Shown piece after piece: positions 35,608-64,000 of a stretch of DNA of 64,000 bases; the first letter of the stretch is position 1, and each line of letters begins with the position of its first letter. The DNA lies in the NCBI GenBank assembly GCA_012861695.1, contig JAAOOA010000384.1:37501-101500 (forward strand), in the 5' to 3' direction. A model generated the notes under the pieces. That model was not told the DNA's origin. It worked only from the letters and a program-made list of their open reading frames with translations, and ran no database searches. Position numbers and translations under genes: made by a program. This stretch comes from Trematomus loennbergii. Taxonomy: Eukaryota > Chordata > Actinopteri > Perciformes > Nototheniidae.

Positions 35608-36009
35608 TGTCTCCATGCTTTAATGTTCAAAAAGCTCTTTATTGTTCTCATACTGTCTGTGCTGCAGCACCTCTTTTCACCCTCTGTCTGAAACCAGAGC
35701 CCAGTCTGCTCTGATTGGTTAGCTGGCCATCTTTGTTGTGATTGGTCAACCGCTTAGAGATTGTATAATAATTAAAACATAAAGTTCTTTAATTTATTTC
35801 TAAAAAAATCATTTCAATTTAATTGATGCATTCATTTGTGCAGGCTAATGAGGTTAGACGTCCTAACCTTCTAAATATACTTCTATCTTATTTATTTGTT
35901 CATTCATTTTTTTTATTTTCCACATTTATTTATTTCCATATGTGTTTATTATTTAAGGTGTTACTGTATTAATTTCTGCATTTATTAATGAATGTCTGTA
36001 TTCATTTAT
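35608..36009. other. AT-rich flank, no gene seen
   Basis: The first 120 bp (CTTTAATGTTCAAAAAGCTC ...) look like an interspersed repeat. The rest is T-rich. Confidence 0.4.
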
Positions 36010-36786
36010 GAATTCAATAATAATAATAATTAAAGCTGCAAGCAGCGTTGAGCGGGTCTTCGACGCTCCGCAGGCTGTTGTCCGCACGTCGACGTGTGTG
36101 TCTAGGTGTCTCGAGGACTCGGCCGTTGGCAAACGTGGGAAGTTTCAGGCCGATCGGACAATGTCTTTGAGTTACAGCAAACATTGTGTTTGATGGCGAG
36201 TGATCTGTCGCCATGGCAACGGAAATTGATGACACCCCATAATACGCCTAGATATGTTGAGGGCTGCATCGTTATCAAACCTGTGAAGTTTTGTGCCGTT
36301 TGGAGCATGTTAACTGGAGTTATGAGAAAACAGTGTTTCATGGCGACCATTTTGTTACCATAGCAACGACATTTGACAAAATCTCAAAACTGACACATAT
36401 ATGTCTCGAGGGCTTGACCGTTAGCACACATGTAACATTTGAACACTTTTTTACCATTTACACAGGACTTAAAGCAATATCGTGCTTAACGGCGAGGGAT
36501 GCGTTGCCATGGCAACAGCTTTTGAGGAAAACTCACTATTGTCATATTGAGGTGTTGAGGGCCGGACCATTAACTGTCATCTGAAGTCTGGTGCAGTTTG
36601 GACCATTTTCCATTGACTTAAGACAACATTGTGTTTTTTTCCCTGTTTTGGGAGCGACTAAATTGATCCTACCGATATCAATCATGGGCTCGCGCGGACT
36701 ATCTGCCGTCATGATTTCCGAACCTTTTCTGTGCTTTTTGCTGGTCGTTTTCCCTGTTTTGGGTGTGTTTCGCAGGTTTATCGGCC
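36010..36786 (+). repeat. Interspersed repeat starting TTAAAGCTGCAAGCAGCG
   Basis: The start TTAAAGCTGCAAGCAGCG, then runs of GCCATGGCAACG-like motifs at intervals, is a pattern recognised from many fish genomes. It is non-coding here. Open frames across it are not conserved proteins. Confidence 0.5.
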
Positions 36787-37172
36787 GTTTATTCCTTTTT
36801 TTATTTAAACTGCAGTGACCGTGGTTGTGATGTGATACCATGTGCTGCCACAGGATGGCGCTGATGTACAGCTTATCATTCACATGTGGTCAACTTCTCT
36901 CACTTCCTGTTCTCCCTTTTTTGAATTATTATTAGTAGCATTATTTTTTGTAGCAGTGGTAACATTTGTATTATTAATATTGTATTATTATTATTTGCAT
37001 TTTTTATTTTGTTCCATTCATTCACTCTAAAGTCTCCTTTAATATGAACTCTAAACACTGACAGTAGATGTGATACCATGAGCTGCCACAGGATGGAGCT
37101 GATGTACAGATAATGATTCACATCAACTTCTCTCCCTACCTGTTCTCTGTGGGGACTTCCGGTGTCAGAAGT
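36787..37172 (+). repeat. Inverted repeat arm 1 flanking the NLR 5' exons
   Basis: Nearly identical to the reverse complement of 42250-42638 over about 390 bp, including CTGCCACAGGATGGAGCTGA and CTGTGGGGACTTCCGGTGTC. Confidence 0.85.
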
Positions 37173-37230
37173 TACTTTGACTTTGTTCCCGTTGTGAAGA
37201 CGAATAGAAGTTCTCCTCGTTAAACTCTTG
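37140..37230 (+). other. Candidate 5'UTR exon of the NLR gene
   Basis: Sequence ending CTCGTTAAACTCTTG is followed by a consensus GTAAGT donor. The next exon opens with an in-frame ATG, so this would be untranslated. It overlaps the end of the inverted repeat arm. No transcript evidence; the start is arbitrary. Confidence 0.45.
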
Positions 37231-38035
37231 GTAAGTGATAGTTTTCAGAGTGAAATGACTCTCAGCTGATCTCTGCTCTCACCTCAGACTCATCTCTCTA
37301 ATGTGTTCATTGCTAACAGTTATATATATTACTGATGATAACAGTTGCAGCTGCTCTAACAACATGCTAACATGCTAACTAAAATCAATACTTCATGAAT
37401 GAGATGAGACAGTCTGAAGGGTGTCTGTTAATGTGAGGACAAAATGTATTCTTCATATTTCAAACATACAACTCATAATCAATAAAGCAGTCTTTATAGA
37501 TTCGATGAAATCCTTTGAAATAAACAAGACATTTTTTTTCAATCAATAGAATAATTTTCAATACGTCAATAAATTATGACGTATTAATCATTAATAAATC
37601 AATGAATCAGTATTACATCAACAAAAGCATTTAAAAAAAGGAATACATATATAAAATCGGTTTCAATTCAATAAATATATTTTTCTAAATCGCCACCATA
37701 ATATACAATTTAATATTTACTAAAGTCTTTTTTAAATCATTCACTTTATTTTTATAATAAATACTAAACATTTTTCATTTAAAAAATCAATCGCATTAAT
37801 ATCGTTTTTAAATAAGATATAAATAAAATATAAACATGTAATCCTTTTACATTATTAACATTGATTTTAAATTGAAAATATTTTTAAATCAATTAAATTA
37901 TTATAGAATGTAAACGATTTATTTATTTTTTTAATCAACATTTTTATATAGTAAAAAAAACATTGATTGATGAACAAGCACATTTATGTCAAGGTTTAGG
38001 AGTCATTATGCTGACTCATCTTAATCTGTTATAAG
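37231..38035 (+). other. First intron of the NLR gene, AT-rich
   Basis: A very A/T-rich stretch with no exon or clear element, ending at the acceptor TTATAAG. Confidence 0.45.
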
Positions 38036-38036
38036 G

Positions 38037-62188
<24,152 letters not shown>

Positions 62189-62863
62189 AGTCTCTCCTGT
62201 GGACAGAAACTGACTGCAGATCAGCTGCTGAAATCAAATGTAATTCATTCAGCTGATTCAGAAATCTGCTGCCAGGCTTTAAACAAATCAAAGAAGAACA
62301 GAGCACATTACTTGTATATCACCGATTCTCTGTTGTCTCATATCTTCAACAGCAAGCTTGATAAATATTCCAAAAGTCCTCCTAAATAAAATTGGGGAAG
62401 CGACTTTTATCCACTATGCTCCCGAACTGTGAAACAGCCTACCAGGACACATCAGAGGTAAACTCAGTGGACTAAACAGCAGATGAAAACATCATTTTTA
62501 ACGTTTAATCAGAAAAGCATGTATGACTCCTGTACACATGCTGCTTGTGTGCTAATATGTTTTAATCTCCGGTATAAATCACATTTTTAAAGTACTTTGG
62601 GCTGTGTATGAAAACTGCTATACAAATAAAGCTTTATAACTGAAGCCCCAAAGTGTTTTTTCTCATAAAAATCTAAATGAAGTAACCTAAGGTGACGTGC
62701 CATTGTGACGTGCAACAACATTAACATTAACCTTTCTGTTGGTCGCTTGTCAGCAGACCCTTCACGCGATGGCAGAGCGAACAGGTACAGGCAGGGCCCA
62801 TAGTGATAGCCCTATAGTTTCAATCTACTACCCACAAATAAACATATGGACATGGGTTACTAT
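62189..62863. other. NLR 3'UTR/flank with LINE tail
   Basis: GTACTTTGGGCTGTGTATGA ... TACAAATAAAGCTTTATAAC at 62590-62640 resembles an L2 3' end and also supplies AATAAA, a possible polyadenylation signal for the NLR gene. Confidence 0.45.
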
Positions 62864-63307
62864 TTAAAGGGGACCTATCATGCAAAATGCACTTTGTACG
62901 TCTTTTCTACATGAATATGTGTCCCCGGTGTTCCAGGGAACTCACCAAGTGTCAGAAAACACAACCCTCTCTATTTTCCTCCATACCCAAATCTCTAAAA
63001 AAGGGGCTGCAACGGATCTGATCAAAACTGATCCAGATTTGAACACTGTCCTGACGTCAGGACGGTGGCGCTACGGCTATTGGGCCAACTCCACCAATCA
63101 GGAGGAGACAGCCACGGCCATTGACGTTCGAAAGCGCTGGACACGCTGTAGTACATATGCCAGGCCTGTAGGTGGTGCTGTTCTCACAGAATCAGCCCTT
63201 GCAAAACAGAGCTAAAAAATTTCAAATTGAGCAAAATGAGCATGGCTAAAATGCATGATCTGTTTGGTATTTTGAAAAAAAAAAGTATAAATATGCCTTA
63301 TAGGTAT
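62864..63307. mobile_element. TTAA-site MITE, family 1 (copy 3, one end lost)
   Basis: Reverse orientation relative to 28237 and 57135. TTAA is at the left end. The right end stops at GCCTTATAGGTATA without the terminal inverted sequence. Confidence 0.85.
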
Positions 63308-63497
63308 ATAAAAATGTAAATGTATTTAGGAACCTATCCATGTGATTTTAAGTGGGGGTCGACCTCAAATCCTCTAGGGGGGTCCGGGGGCATGCTCCCC
63401 CTGTAAGATTTTAATTTTATTTTGGAGTTAAATGCATAAATCTGGTGCACTTTGAGGGGAAAATAAAGAGACTAGATCTATGGGAACACCTAGACAG

Positions 63498-64000
63498 TAG
63501 ACAGCCAGTCACCCTGTGTGAGGCAGGCCACATCATGTAGACAGCCAGTCACCCTGTGTGAGGCAGGCCACATCATGTAGACAGCCAGTCACCCTGTGTG
63601 AGGCAGACCACATCATGTAGACAGCCAGTCACCCTGTGTGAGGCAGACCACATCATGTAGACAGCCAGTCACCCTGTGTGAGGCAGGCCACATCATGTAG
63701 ACAGCCAGTCACCCTGTGTGAGGCAGACCACATCATGTAGACAGCCAGTCACTCTGTGTGAGGCAGGCCACATCATGTAGACAGCCAGTCACCTGTGTGA
63801 GGCAGACCACATCATGTAGACAGCCAGTCGCCCTGTGTGAGGCAGACCACATCATGTAGACAGCCAGTCACCTGTGTGAGGCAGACCACATCATGTAGAC
63901 AGCCAGTCACCCTGTGTGAGGCAGACCACATCATGTAGACAGCCAGTCACCCTGTGTGAGGCAGACCACATCATGTAGACAGCCAGTCACCCTGTGTGAG
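63498..64000 (+). repeat. 40-bp minisatellite (about 13 units), runs off window
   Basis: Units ACAGCCAGTCACCCTGTGTG AGGCAGGCCACATCATGTAG, with AGGCAGACC and AGGCAGGCC variants and single-C losses. Confidence 0.95.

Noticed and set aside
34009..35691. A 560-codon open frame (and others at 1-923, 20015-20697, 31257-32562)
   Set aside because: They are translations of the 57-bp minisatellite (19 codons per unit). Both strands and several frames are open, there is no start context and no family resemblance.
36008..36883. Several overlapping short frames suggesting a small gene
   Set aside because: The region is an interspersed repeat with frames in conflicting directions and no splice-consistent exon.
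63498..64000. Possible CRISPR-like regularly spaced array
   Set aside because: Units are contiguous direct repeats with no unique spacers, in a vertebrate genome. All minisatellites here fail the same test.

Overview
This window is nuclear DNA from a ray-finned (teleost, probably percomorph) fish. The evidence is vertebrate intron/exon genes, a fish-type NLR immune gene with FISNA-NACHT, LRR and B30.2 exons, L2-type LINE fragments, many hAT and TTAA-site DNA transposons, long CA/GT microsatellites and several kilobase-scale minisatellites. Most long open frames here are artefacts of minisatellites whose unit length is a multiple of three, or of CA/GT runs.

Layout. (1) 1-6474, + strand: the 3' part of a Dapper/Dishevelled-antagonist gene (dact3 by conserved linkage), three exons at 1687-1777, 2254-2355 and 5185-6474. 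A 57-bp array, GT/CA arrays and a 72-bp array lie around them, and inverted repeat arms flank all three. (2) 10148-11225, - strand: a C5a anaphylatoxin receptor gene (c5ar1) with a probable 5'UTR exon near 11.6 kb. DACT3 and C5AR1 are linked on human 19q13.3, so this looks like conserved synteny. (3) 15656-32448, - strand: four exons of an LBH-domain protein gene, joined by introns full of minisatellites and transposons. (4) 37.1-62.2 kb, + strand: one NLR gene with a candidate 5'UTR exon, five short repeated N-terminal exons, a 38-nt exon, a large FISNA-NACHT exon, five LRR exons, a linker exon and a PRY-SPRY (B30.2) exon. Its introns hold nested hAT, TTAA and L2 insertions. (5) 62.2-64 kb: 3' flank, one more TTAA element and a 40-bp array running off the edge.

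The genes are not a functional operon-like unit. dact3 modulates Wnt/TGF-beta signalling, c5ar1 senses complement C5a on leukocytes, and the NLR is a cytosolic immune sensor. The role of the LBH-domain gene is unknown.

All four genes carry small indels that break otherwise conserved frames, often in or beside homopolymers. This looks more like uncorrected long-read consensus error than four independent pseudogenes. The most unusual material is structural: a 72-bp minisatellite carried inside an element with inverted ends, a 57-bp minisatellite at four loci that abuts the splice donors of two exons, several hAT insertions with perfect 8-bp target duplications (some with the empty site visible elsewhere in the window), and a TCC expansion inside the NLR B30.2 domain. 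I found no RNA gene, CRISPR array or bacterial-type system.
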